NCBI GenBank assembly: GCA_004296815.1
Contig: SCVT01000311.1
Location: 1-16,746 of the forward strand
DNA: 16,746 nt
DNA from: Reyranella sp.
GTDB taxonomy: Bacteria > Pseudomonadota > Alphaproteobacteria > Reyranellales > Reyranellaceae
Reading direction: 5' to 3'
Part shown: positions 6,017 through 13,270 of the stretch, piece by piece
Layout: every line of letters starts with the position of its first letter
Numbering within the stretch: position 1 is the first letter of the stretch
The notes under the pieces: model-generated
Seen by the model: only the letters and a program-made list of their open reading frames with translations
Databases searched by the model: none
Told to the model about the DNA's origin: nothing
Position numbers and translations under genes: made by a program

Positions 6017-6826
6017 TCAGCGGCCTTTGAACGTGGGCTTTCGTTTCTCACGAAAGGCCGAGGTGCCTTCCTTGTAGTCCTCGGTGAGGCCGGTCAGCAC
6101 GTTCTGGTCGGCGTCCATGTGCGAGCCGAGATCGTCGAGCGCATGGGCGAGACGGTTCACCGTCGTCTTGGTCATGCGCACCGGGATCGGCGGCTGGCGC
6201 GCGATGCGCTCGGCGAATTCCATCGACGCAGCGAAGGCCTGGCCGTCTTCCACGACGTTCTCGACCAAGCCCCACTGCAATGCCTCGGCCGCGCCGATGC
6301 GGTCCGAGGCCAGGATGACCGCCTGCTTGGTGCGCGCCGGGCCCATCAGCGCCAGCATGCGCGGAATCGAGCCCCAGCTCATGTTCATGCCGAGCTCGAT
6401 CTCGGGAATGCGGAAGTGCGCACTCTTCCCGCAGGTGCGGAAGTCGAGCGACACGACCAGCGCCGCGCCGCCGCCAATACAGTGGCCCTCGACCGCCGCG
6501 ATGGTGACCTGATCCATGTCCTGCCAGGCCTTGCACATCTTGGGGCCGAGCCGCTGGCGCTGGATGCGCTCGCCGACCGACAGCCCATCGCGCGCCCTTC
6601 CCTCCGGATCCTTGAGGTCGAAGCCCGCCGAGAAGGCCCTGGCCGAGCCGGTGAGGATCACCACCGTGGTCTCGAGATCGTCCTCGAACTCGCGCGGTAC
6701 GTCGCGCAGCTCGCGCATCGCCTGCTGGCTCAGTGCATTGACGTTGTCGCCGCGGTCGAAGCGCACGACGGCGATGCGGCCGTCGGGGCCGAGCCCCTTC
6801 TCGATCTTCACGAGCTTGCGTTCCAT
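6017..6826 (-). CDS. Enoyl-CoA hydratase/isomerase (crotonase) family protein
   Basis: A 269-residue crotonase-fold enzyme acting on an acyl-CoA thioester in the cytoplasm. Oxyanion-hole segments are AFSAGFD (residues 64-70) and CIGGGAALVVSLDFR (116-130). One catalytic glutamate position is kept (Glu142 in IPEIELG). The segment aligned to the second hydratase glutamate reads QAVILASDRI, placing Ala169 there, and the usual GGTQRL is replaced by WGSIPRM. Classical hydration is therefore doubtful; isomerase, hydrolase or another crotonase activity is possible. Length is normal. ATG 6826 is chosen because GAGGAGGAG lies 7 bases upstream; the in-frame ATG 6844 would include the ribosome site. It is divergent from the serine hydrolase gene 78 bp away and ends at a clear terminator. 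Substrate unknown. Confidence 0.88.
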   Translation of the reverse strand: MERKLVKIEKGLGPDGRIAVVRFDRGDNVNALSQQAMRELRDVPREFEDDLETTVVILTGSARAFSAGFDLKDPEGRARDGLSVGERIQRQRLGPKMCKAWQDMDQVTIAAVEGHCIGGGAALVVSLDFRTCGKSAHFRIPEIELGMNMSWGSIPRMLALMGPARTKQAVILASDRIGAAEALQWGLVENVVEDGQAFAASMEFAERIARQPPIPVRMTKTTVNRLAHALDDLGSHMDADQNVLTGLTEDYKEGTSAFREKRKPTFKGR

Positions 6827-6868
6827 CGCGGCACTCCTCCTCATTCGCGGCGACCGTAGCCCTTCGCC

Positions 6869-6897
6869 TTTACAAGCGCGAGTTGCTTCGGTTCACT
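6869..6897 (+). promoter_or_regulatory. Possible promoter of the serine hydrolase gene
   Basis: TTTACA (5 of 6 match to the -35 consensus) at 6869-6874 is followed after 17 bp by TTCACT (3 of 6 match to -10) at 6892-6897. Transcription would begin at or beside the ATG at 6905, which has no ribosome site, consistent with a leaderless message. The -10 match is weak. Confidence 0.3.
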
Positions 6898-6904
6898 GCC
6901 TCTC

Positions 6905-8509
6905 ATGTCGAAATCGATCGGATCCATCGCCCTCGAACGGCGCGTCGATGCGCTGTTCTCCCGCTACACCATGCCCGGCTCGCCGGGGGCCGTCGTCGCC
7001 GTGATGCAGGGCGGCGACGTCACGCTGTGCAAGGGCTATGGCCTCGCCAGCATCGAGCTCGGCGTGCCGATCGGCCCCAAGACGCGCTTCCGCATCGCCT
7101 CCGTGAGCAAGCAGTTCACGGTGAGCGCCGCGCTGATGCTGGCGGCCGAAGGCAAGCTCGACCTCAAGGCGCCGCCGCACCAGTACCTGCCCGAGCTGAA
7201 GAAGCTGCCGGTCACGATCGATCAGATGATGCGCAACTGCAGCGGCCTGCCCGATTTCCTCGAGCTGCTGCGGCTGGGCGGTCACGGCCTCGACAAGCCG
7301 GCCAGGGCCTCCGACCTCGCCGCCGCCTGCTCGCGCAACGGCCATCTCAACTTCGCGCCCAACAGCCGCTTCCTCTACAGCAACACCAACTTCCTGCTGC
7401 TCGGCCTGATCGTCGAGAAGCTCGCGAAGAAGAAGCTGGGCGACTTCCTCGCCGAGCGAATCTTCAAGCCGCTCGGCATGACCTCGACCGCGCTCGTGGC
7501 CGAGATCGACGCGGTGATCCCGGGGCTGGCAACCGGCTACCTGGGCGACGCCGCATCAGGCTTCCGCCGCGCCGCGCACGCCTATCCGCAGGGCGGAGAA
7601 GGCGGCCTAACCTCCACCGTCGAGGACCTGCTGATCTGGTCGCGGCACTTCGACCAGCCGACGCTCGCGCCCAAGACGCTGCCGGCGCAGCTCGCGGCGG
7701 TCTCGCCGCTCGCCGGTGGCCACGCCAACAAGTATCGCCGCGGCGTGCAGGCCGACGAGCTGCGCGGCCTCGCCACGATCGGCCATGGCGGCCTGTGGCC
7801 GGGCTATCGCACCGAGTTCCTGCGCGTGCCCGAGGCCGATCTCACGGTCGTGGTCATCGCCAATCTCGGGACCATCGACCCGTGGCGGCAGGCGCGCGCC
7901 ATCGCGACCCTGGCGCTGGAAGGCCACAAGAAGCTGAAGCCCGCTCCGGCGCCGATCACCGAGGCCGAGATCAAGCCGCTGGCGGGAAGCTGGTTCAATT
8001 CCAAGGAGCCGTCGCTGTTCGACCTGGCGTGGAAGAACGGCGAGGCGACCGTGACGCAGAACGGCCTGCCCTTCGCACTGGGACGGCGCGCCGACGGCTG
8101 GCTGGCGGCCGAGCGCGGCTCGTTCGAGTTCGCCATGAAGCCCGGACCCAAGGGCACGGCGCGCGTCGATCTCGGTGCGGGCCGTGTGATGACCTTCAGC
8201 AAGCTCGGCAAGCGCAAGGCCGTCCCCGCCGCACTCGCCGGCACCTACGCGTCGGCCGACAGCGGCGCGACATGGAAGATCGAGAAGAAGGGAGACAAGT
8301 GGGCGGCGACAGTCGGCGGGCCGCTGATCGCCGGCGCGCACTGGCCGATCGAGGGCATCGACGCCGACACGGTTGAGATCGTCTCGCCCGGCGGCTGGAT
8401 CAGCGTGACCCAGCTCGCCCATCTGGTGCGCGACCGTGCCGGCAAGGTGGTCGCGCTCGAGGTCTCGACCGGCCGCATCAAGAAGATGCGGTTCGATAGA
8501 GCGGAATAG
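6905..8509 (+). CDS. Serine hydrolase, D-aminopeptidase/class C beta-lactamase family
   Basis: A 534-residue penicillin-recognising-fold enzyme. The catalytic motifs are SVSK (Ser66-Lys69), YSN (Tyr158-Asn160) and HGG (His294-Gly296). His-x-Gly in place of Lys-Thr-Gly, the segment RFRIASVSKQFT, the length and the ~200-residue C-terminal part (beta-rich, about 330-534) all match Ochrobactrum D-aminopeptidase (catalytic Ser62, Lys65, Tyr153, His287). That enzyme releases N-terminal D-amino acids from peptides. A role in scavenging D-amino-acid peptides, perhaps from peptidoglycan, is inferred. No signal peptide is seen, so it is probably cytoplasmic. ATG 6905 has no ribosome site but a possible promoter is placed for a leaderless start. 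The gene stands alone and is followed by a terminator. Beta-lactamase activity is less likely. Confidence 0.85.
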   Translation: MSKSIGSIALERRVDALFSRYTMPGSPGAVVAVMQGGDVTLCKGYGLASIELGVPIGPKTRFRIASVSKQFTVSAALMLAAEGKLDLKAPPHQYLPELKKLPVTIDQMMRNCSGLPDFLELLRLGGHGLDKPARASDLAAACSRNGHLNFAPNSRFLYSNTNFLLLGLIVEKLAKKKLGDFLAERIFKPLGMTSTALVAEIDAVIPGLATGYLGDAASGFRRAAHAYPQGGEGGLTSTVEDLLIWSRHFDQPTLAPKTLPAQLAAVSPLAGGHANKYRRGVQADELRGLATIGHGGLWPGYRTEFLRVPEADLTVVVIANLGTIDPWRQARAIATLALEGHKKLKPAPAPITEAEIKPLAGSWFNSKEPSLFDLAWKNGEATVTQNGLPFALGRRADGWLAAERGSFEFAMKPGPKGTARVDLGAGRVMTFSKLGKRKAVPAALAGTYASADSGATWKIEKKGDKWAATVGGPLIAGAHWPIEGIDADTVEIVSPGGWISVTQLAHLVRDRAGKVVALEVSTGRIKKMRFDRAE

Positions 8510-8515
8510 CTGGAA

Positions 8516-8546
8516 GCGCGCGACTCCAGTCGCGCGCCTCTTTTCT
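8516..8546 (+). terminator. Rho-independent terminator of the serine hydrolase gene
   Basis: GCGCGCGACT (8516-8525) and AGTCGCGCGC (8528-8537) pair perfectly around a very short loop, followed by CTCTTTTCT. It begins 7 bases after the stop codon, between two convergent genes. Confidence 0.85.
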
Positions 8547-8596
8547 GCATGGTGCGGGCTCTCGCGCCTATGAAGGCGCTGTCGCCCGCCGGCGCC

Positions 8597-9625
8597 TTAG
8601 CGGAACGGGATCGCGTACATCAGGCCGCCCTGCGTCCAGAGCGCGTTCTGGCCACGCTCCAGCTTGAGCGGCGTGGCCGGACCGACGTTGCGATCGTAGC
8701 TCTCGCCGTAGTTTCCGACCTGCTTGATGACGTTGTACATCCACTTCTCGTCGACACCGACGGCCTTGCCGAAGCCCGGCGTGACGCCGAGGAAGCGCTT
8801 CACCGCGGGATCCTCGCTCTTCAGCATCTCGTCGACGTTCTTGGAAGTGATGCCCATCTCCTCGGCCTCGATCATGCCCATCAGGGTCCACTTCACGAGG
8901 TCGAACCACTGGTCGTCGCCGTGGCGCACGATCGGGCCCAGCGGTTCCTTGGAGATGCGTTCCGGCAGAATGTTGTGCTCGCCCTTGCCGGCGAGCTGGC
9001 CGACGCGCACCGCGGCAAGGCCCGACGCGTCGGTCGTGTAGGCGTCGCAGCGGCCAGAGGCATAGGCCTGCAGCAGCTCGTCGAGCTTCTCGATCAGCAC
9101 CGGCTTGAAGGTCATCTTGGCCTTGCGGAAATAATCCGCGAGGTTGAGCTCCGTGGTCGTGCCCGGCTGGACGCAGATCGTGGCGCCGTTCAGCGCGGTG
9201 GCGCTCTTGATGCCGCTCGCGGCCGGCACGATGAAGCCTTGGCCGTCGTAGAAATTCACGCCGGCGATGTTGAAGCCGAGCGAGGTGTCGCGCAGCAGGG
9301 TCTGCGTCGCGTTGCGGGTGATGACGTCGACCTCGCCCGACTGCAGGGCGACGAAGCGCTGCTGCGCCGTGGTCGGCGTGAACTTCACCTTCTCGGCATC
9401 GCCGAACATGGCCGCGGCGATCGCCTTGCAGAGATCGACGTCGAGGCCGGTCCACTTGCCCTGGCTGTCGGCGAAGGAGAAGCCTGCCAGGCCGGTGTTG
9501 ACCGCGCACTGCACGAAGCCCTTGGCCTTGATCGCGTCGAAGGTCTGGCCGGCGGAGGCCGGGCCCGAGACCAGCGCTGCCGCGCCCGACAAGGCCGCTG
9601 CTGCGGCGAGAGTTTTGAGAGACAT
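8597..9625 (-). CDS. AapJ-like amino-acid ABC transporter substrate-binding protein
   Basis: A 342-residue periplasmic solute-binding protein (family 3). The N-terminus MSLKTLAAAAALSGAAALVSG is a typical Sec signal peptide with probable cleavage after ASA near residue 25. The mature part begins with the AapJ/BztA-type pattern AKGFVQCAVNTGLAGFSFADSQGKWTGLDVDLCKAIAAA and continues FVALQSGEVDVITRNATQT and GQGFIVPAASGIKSA. Length equals that of general L-amino-acid binding proteins (~340). The start at 9625 is preceded by AGGGGTG; an ATG at 9658 would put charged residues ahead of the signal peptide. No permease or ATPase gene is adjacent: upstream lies the fusion gene and downstream a convergent hydrolase. 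It is thus an orphan binding protein, perhaps feeding an aapQMP system elsewhere. Confidence 0.9.
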   Translation of the reverse strand: MSLKTLAAAAALSGAAALVSGPASAGQTFDAIKAKGFVQCAVNTGLAGFSFADSQGKWTGLDVDLCKAIAAAMFGDAEKVKFTPTTAQQRFVALQSGEVDVITRNATQTLLRDTSLGFNIAGVNFYDGQGFIVPAASGIKSATALNGATICVQPGTTTELNLADYFRKAKMTFKPVLIEKLDELLQAYASGRCDAYTTDASGLAAVRVGQLAGKGEHNILPERISKEPLGPIVRHGDDQWFDLVKWTLMGMIEAEEMGITSKNVDEMLKSEDPAVKRFLGVTPGFGKAVGVDEKWMYNVIKQVGNYGESYDRNVGPATPLKLERGQNALWTQGGLMYAIPFR

Positions 9626-9632
9626 CGCTACA

Positions 9633-9652
9633 CCCCTATGTGTCTGTAGGGG
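9633..9652 (-). promoter_or_regulatory. Hairpin covering the ribosome site of the binding-protein gene
   Basis: CCCCTA and TAGGGG form a perfect 6-bp stem with an 8-nt loop. On the minus strand the 3' arm TAGGGG holds the purine-rich ribosome site 7 bases before ATG 9625, so folding would hide it. An alternative pairing CTACA/TGTAG overlaps. A role in translation control is inference. Confidence 0.35.
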
Positions 9653-9677
9653 CAGCATAGCAAAAGACGCGCCGGCC

Positions 9678-11789
9678 CTAGATTAATTCGGCAAGCATCC
9701 GGGCGGCCCTGATCGCGCCGTCGGCCTCGACCGGCTTGAAGGCGGCGGGCCGGGCGAGCTCGGCGACCATCGCCTCGGCAATGGCATCGGGCGTGGCGGC
9801 CTCGTAGTCCATGCGCCGCCCGGCGCCGTACTGCTCCAGGCGGTGGGCGACATGGACGTTCTGCTCGAAATGGTTCCTGAGCGGGAAGTAGAGGAACGGC
9901 GTGCCGGCCGCCGTCAGCTCCATGCAGGTCGTGAGCCCGCCCTGCACCAGAGCAAGGTCGCAGGCCGCGAGATGGCGGTCGAGATCGGGCACGAAGGCGC
10001 GGACCTCGACGCCCGCCGGCACGACCAGCGAGAGCGGATCGATGCGCGGGCCGGCGACGACGATCATGCGCAGCGCCGGCAGTCGCCTCCGCACCATGGG
10101 ATAGCTCTGCAGGATGCGCCGGATCAGCGGGAGGCCGACGCTGGAGCCACCGACGGTGACGATGCAGACCTGCTCGTCCCGGCGATAGCCGAGACGCTCG
10201 CGCAAGGCTTCGCGGCTGCCCCACGACTGCGGGTGCTCGCCCATCACGTAACCCGAGAAGTCGAAGTGCCGGGGGATCCAGTCGCGCATCTCGGGCAGGT
10301 CCCTGCCGAAGGAGCGCTGCACGATGTCCTGCAGGCCGCCGACGAAGATCGAGCGGTCGCGCACGCCGGGATGGCTCTCTATGTGCTCGATCATCTCGGC
10401 GTTGTAGTCGGCCGAGAGGAACTCCTCGCGCGCGCCGCCGGCCGGCATCGGCACGAAGCCCACGAAGTCGGAGAGCCAGGCGAGCTTGGCGCGCTTCAGG
10501 TCGGGATGCTCATGCCAGTAGTGATCGACCTCCCAGGCCTCGTCGGCGATGACGAGGTCGTACCGCTCCGCGTCGACCGCGTCCTGGAAGGTCATGAAGT
10601 TGGCGACCAGCACCTCGTCCATGCGACGGATGGCCTGGAAGGCGTTGAGATCGTGCTCGCCGGATTCCTCCTCGATGTGCTTGCTCTCGCTGGCCAGACG
10701 CGCGCTCAGCGGATGGATGCGCTCGTCGTTGGTGGCGAGCAGGCGCGTCACCGGATCCTGGGCGAGCCAGTCGATCTGCAGGCCGGGATGGAGCTTGCGC
10801 AACTCGCGGGCGATGGCGATGTCGCGCCGACCATGACCGAGGCCGATCGGCGAGGAGAGATAGAGCGCTTTCTTCGGGCCGGCTGCTTTGCGCTTCGCCG
10901 GATCTGGACGTTTCACGGCGTTGGGCAAATGACGCTCGAAGAACTCCGACATCAGGATGTTGGACCTGGCCGGGAGGCGGCCGAGCGGATTGTGACCGCC
11001 ATTCTCGAAGGTCACGAGCTCCGCGCCCGTGAGGTCCGCCACCGCCTTGCCGCGACCGTAGAGCTGGATGCGGTCGCCGGTGCCGTGCAGCACCAGGAGC
11101 GGGCACTTGATCCGCTCGTACATCTTCTTGCCGACATCGAACCTCGGCGGGATGGCGCGCGCCTCGACGGTCCGGGCGAGTGTGGCGGCGTCGGTGTCGG
11201 CGGCGTAGCTCACGCCATCCTCGATCTGCTTGGTCGAGTGCTTCTCGGGGAAGATGTTGGACACGAAGAACTCGGCGAAGTCGGCATAGGACTTCATCCA
11301 GTAGTCGCGGTTGTACTTGTGCCAGCCCTCGACGGTGTTCTGCGGTCCGAGGAATTGCTCGTGCGAAATGCCGGGCTGGCCGGGTCCGATGCTGGCAGCC
11401 GTGCCGGCCAGCACGGCGGCCTTCACGCGCTCGGGCCAATGGGCCGCGAGGCAGAGCGCGATCATGCCGCCGAAGGAGAGACCGACCAGGCCCGCGCTGG
11501 CTGTACCCGTCGCATCCATGACGGCGAGCGCATCGTCGACATAGTGGTCGAGGCTGTAGGCTGCGACGTCGGCGGGCCGGTCGGACTTGCCGTTGCCCCG
11601 GCCGTCCCAGGTGATGCAGCGGTAGCGCTCGCTGAAGTACGGCAGCTGCGGCTTGTAGATGCGCGAGTGCACGATGCTCCAGGGCGGGATGAACAGCAGG
11701 GTCTCGGGCCCGGAGCCGTAGACTTCGTAGTGGATCTTCACGCCGTCGCGCGTGACGAAGCCCGTCTCGACGGGAAGCTTGGCGCGCAT
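9678..11789 (-). CDS. Alpha/beta hydrolase-glycosyltransferase fusion protein
   Basis: A 703-residue two-domain protein. Residues ~8-288 are an alpha/beta hydrolase: oxyanion region LLFIPPWS, nucleophile elbow GLSFGG with Ser105, acid Asp239 in HGTGDR and base His266 in GGH. A basic, proline-containing linker follows (289-307). Residues ~308-703 are a GT-B glycosyltransferase of the GT1/GT28 type. It has the N-terminal GLGHGRRDIAIAREL (316-330), VTVGGSS, and the sugar-nucleotide site QGGLTTCMEL (616-625) with AAGTPFLYFP and HFEQN (640-644). All key residues are present in both halves, so both may be active, for example on a glycosylated or acylated small molecule. The frame is unbroken through the linker. 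ATG 11789 lies one base after the TetR stop, so it is the last gene of a coupled operon. Both substrates are unknown. Confidence 0.85.
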   Translation of the reverse strand: MRAKLPVETGFVTRDGVKIHYEVYGSGPETLLFIPPWSIVHSRIYKPQLPYFSERYRCITWDGRGNGKSDRPADVAAYSLDHYVDDALAVMDATGTASAGLVGLSFGGMIALCLAAHWPERVKAAVLAGTAASIGPGQPGISHEQFLGPQNTVEGWHKYNRDYWMKSYADFAEFFVSNIFPEKHSTKQIEDGVSYAADTDAATLARTVEARAIPPRFDVGKKMYERIKCPLLVLHGTGDRIQLYGRGKAVADLTGAELVTFENGGHNPLGRLPARSNILMSEFFERHLPNAVKRPDPAKRKAAGPKKALYLSSPIGLGHGRRDIAIARELRKLHPGLQIDWLAQDPVTRLLATNDERIHPLSARLASESKHIEEESGEHDLNAFQAIRRMDEVLVANFMTFQDAVDAERYDLVIADEAWEVDHYWHEHPDLKRAKLAWLSDFVGFVPMPAGGAREEFLSADYNAEMIEHIESHPGVRDRSIFVGGLQDIVQRSFGRDLPEMRDWIPRHFDFSGYVMGEHPQSWGSREALRERLGYRRDEQVCIVTVGGSSVGLPLIRRILQSYPMVRRRLPALRMIVVAGPRIDPLSLVVPAGVEVRAFVPDLDRHLAACDLALVQGGLTTCMELTAAGTPFLYFPLRNHFEQNVHVAHRLEQYGAGRRMDYEAATPDAIAEAMVAELARPAAFKPVEADGAIRAARMLAELI

Positions 11790-11790
11790 G

Positions 11791-12393
11791 TCATCTGGCC
11801 TCGAAGATGCGGATGAGATCGCCGAAGCGGCGCAGACTCTGACGCACCGGCACGCCCTTCTTCTCCGCGCCGAGCAGGGCGATGCTCTCCGCCCCGATGA
11901 AGGCGCTGCTGATCAGTGCGCCGATGTCCTCTGGCGTGAAGGGGCCGAGCGCGCCGTAGCGCGTCTCGGCCTTGCGGACCAGCCCGACGATCAGCTCGTA
12001 CCAGCCGAGCAGGCCCGTGCGCACGACCTTGGCGATGTCGGGATCGCTCCAGCTCGCCGCGATCATCTCCTGCAGGATGCGCACGTAGCCCGAGGCGATG
12101 TCGTCGTCGAGGTAGTCGCAGGCGCGGTCCCATTGCTGGGACAGCGTCAGCGAGGGGTCCTCGAACAACTCGCTCTGGCGATGCAGGAGCTGGGCGTTCA
12201 GGTACTCGAACAGCCCCAGCACGAGGCCCTGCTTCGAGCCGAAATGGTAGTGGATCTGGCTGAGCGGCACGCCCGCCTCCGTCGCCACGTCGCGGGTCGA
12301 GAGTCCCGCATAGCCATTCCGGTGGAGCATCTTCTTCGCCGCCTCGAGCAGGGCCACATTGGTGTCGGCTTTCTTCTTCGACGCAGTTTTCAC
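11791..12393 (-). CDS. TetR family transcriptional regulator
   Basis: A 200-residue one-component repressor. The N-terminal helix-turn-helix domain spans about residues 11-58: LLEAAKKMLHRNGYAGLSTRDVATEAG, then VPLSQIHYHFGSKQGLVLGLF with the family YHF-sK signature. The C-terminal ligand domain is helical and not recognised. The start is GTG 12393, which shares bases with the TGA of the methyltransferase gene (GTGA overlap). AAGGA lies 8 bases upstream, and no suitable ATG exists before the HTH. Downstream, one base separates its stop from the fusion gene. It very probably represses its own operon through the two palindromes at 13150-13167 and 13183-13200. The inducer is unknown but may be a substrate of its operon partners. 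Confidence 0.93.
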   Translation of the reverse strand: MKTASKKKADTNVALLEAAKKMLHRNGYAGLSTRDVATEAGVPLSQIHYHFGSKQGLVLGLFEYLNAQLLHRQSELFEDPSLTLSQQWDRACDYLDDDIASGYVRILQEMIAASWSDPDIAKVVRTGLLGWYELIVGLVRKAETRYGALGPFTPEDIGALISSAFIGAESIALLGAEKKGVPVRQSLRRFGDLIRIFEAR

Positions 12394-13130
12394 CGAGGGG
12401 TCCTTCGCGGCAGGGGGATCAGCATGGAGACCTGCTCACGGTAGCGGCGATACTGGTCGCCGAACAGGTTCACGAGATCGCGTTCCTCGAACCAGATGCC
12501 GATGAAAATGTAGCCGGTGGTCGCGATCGCGAACAGCAGGTGCCCCATCGTCATGGCCGGCGTCGCCCAGAAGGCCAGGATGAAGCCCAGATAGATCGGG
12601 TGCCGGACGTGCTTGTAGAGGATGGGCGTACGGAACACCGGATCGGGCAGCGCCGTGCCCCTCAGGCGCGCCCACACCTGGCGCAGCCCAAACAGCTCGA
12701 AATGATTGATCAGGAAGGTGCTGACCAGCACCAGCGTCCAGCCCAGCCAGAAGACCGCGTGCAGGACGAGGACGCCCGTCGGGTTCGTCACCGTCCACAC
12801 TGCACCGGGCAGCGGCCGCCACTGCCAGAACAGCAGCGCCAGGATCAGGCTTGCGAACAGCACGTAGGTCGAACGCTCGACGGCATGCGGCACCATGCCG
12901 GTCCACCAGCGCTTGAAGCCCGGTCGCGCCATGACGCTGTGCTGGACCGCGAAGAGCCCGAGCAACAGAACGTCCACGATCAAGGCCATCATCGGCGCGC
13001 CCGGCGGGCCGCTATCGATGGTCTTCGGAACGACGGGCAGGTTGCCGACGAACGCCATCGCATAAAGGAACGTCACGACGAAGAAGCCGTACACGACCAC
13101 GCCGTACGCCATCGAAACCATGCCGCCCAT
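12390..13130 (-). CDS. mddA: Methanethiol S-methyltransferase (MddA-like) membrane protein
   Basis: A 246-residue integral membrane methyltransferase of the isoprenylcysteine-carboxyl/phospholipid methyltransferase superfamily. Hydrophobic segments lie at about 9-29, 46-63, 88-102, 118-141, 179-190 and 198-213. The C-terminal SAM-binding region has LYKHVRHPIYLGF (171-183) and FEERDLVNLFGDQYRRYREQV (214-234). The segments YGFFVVTFLYAMAFVGNLPV, GLFAVQHSVMARPGFKRWW and ERSTYVLFASL are those I associate with MddA, which methylates methanethiol to dimethylsulfide using S-adenosylmethionine. The MddA assignment is from memory of the family, and another small-thiol or lipid methyltransferase is possible. 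ATG 13130 has GGAGG 5 bases upstream; a longer frame from 13217 would run through the promoter and operators. First gene of the operon. Confidence 0.78.
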   Translation of the reverse strand: MGGMVSMAYGVVVYGFFVVTFLYAMAFVGNLPVVPKTIDSGPPGAPMMALIVDVLLLGLFAVQHSVMARPGFKRWWTGMVPHAVERSTYVLFASLILALLFWQWRPLPGAVWTVTNPTGVLVLHAVFWLGWTLVLVSTFLINHFELFGLRQVWARLRGTALPDPVFRTPILYKHVRHPIYLGFILAFWATPAMTMGHLLFAIATTGYIFIGIWFEERDLVNLFGDQYRRYREQVSMLIPLPRRTPR

Positions 13131-13149
13131 GGGAACCTCCGTGGTGGAT

Positions 13150-13167
13150 TTCGGTCGACCGACCGAA
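13150..13167. promoter_or_regulatory. Palindromic operator 1, probable TetR site
   Basis: TTCGGTCG-AC-CGACCGAA is a perfect 8-bp-arm palindrome with a 2-bp centre. It begins 20 bp upstream of the methyltransferase start, at the expected transcription start. Form and length fit TetR family operators, and the TetR gene is second in this operon. Confidence 0.8.
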
Positions 13168-13175
13168 CTGAAAGC

Positions 13176-13204
13176 GATGTAATTCGGTCGACCGACCGAG
13201 TCAA
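13176..13204 (-). promoter_or_regulatory. Sigma70-type promoter of the mddA-TetR-fusion operon
   Basis: On the minus strand TTGACT (5 of 6 to consensus, bases 13199-13204) is followed by exactly 17 bp and then TACATC (3 of 6, bases 13176-13181). Operator 2 fills the spacer and operator 1 covers the start site, so bound repressor would block polymerase entry. Confidence 0.6.
13183..13200. promoter_or_regulatory. Palindromic operator 2, probable TetR site
   Basis: TTCGGTCG-AC-CGACCGAG repeats the first 17 bases of operator 1 exactly, centre to centre 33 bp or about three helical turns. The arms pair at 7 of 8 positions, and the next outer bases (A and T) also pair. It lies between the -35 and -10 boxes. 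Confidence 0.8.
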
Positions 13205-13215
13205 GCTGCCTGCAC

Positions 13216-13246
13216 AAAGAAAAACGGCCCGCCGCAGCGGACCGTT
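13216..13246 (-). terminator. Rho-independent terminator of the sdh operon
   Basis: On the minus strand AACGGTCCGC-TGCG-GCGGGCCGTT forms a 10-bp stem with one internal mismatch and a 4-nt loop, followed by TTTCTTTG. It lies 25 bp after the sdhB stop codon and just before the promoter of the mddA operon, insulating the two units. Confidence 0.85.
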
Positions 13247-13270
13247 CTTTTCTCTCGTCAGATCAATAAC

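Noticed and set aside
9843..11816. A 657-codon open frame on the plus strand opposite the fusion gene
   Set aside because: The opposite strand encodes two recognisable domains with catalytic motifs; this frame has shadow composition only.
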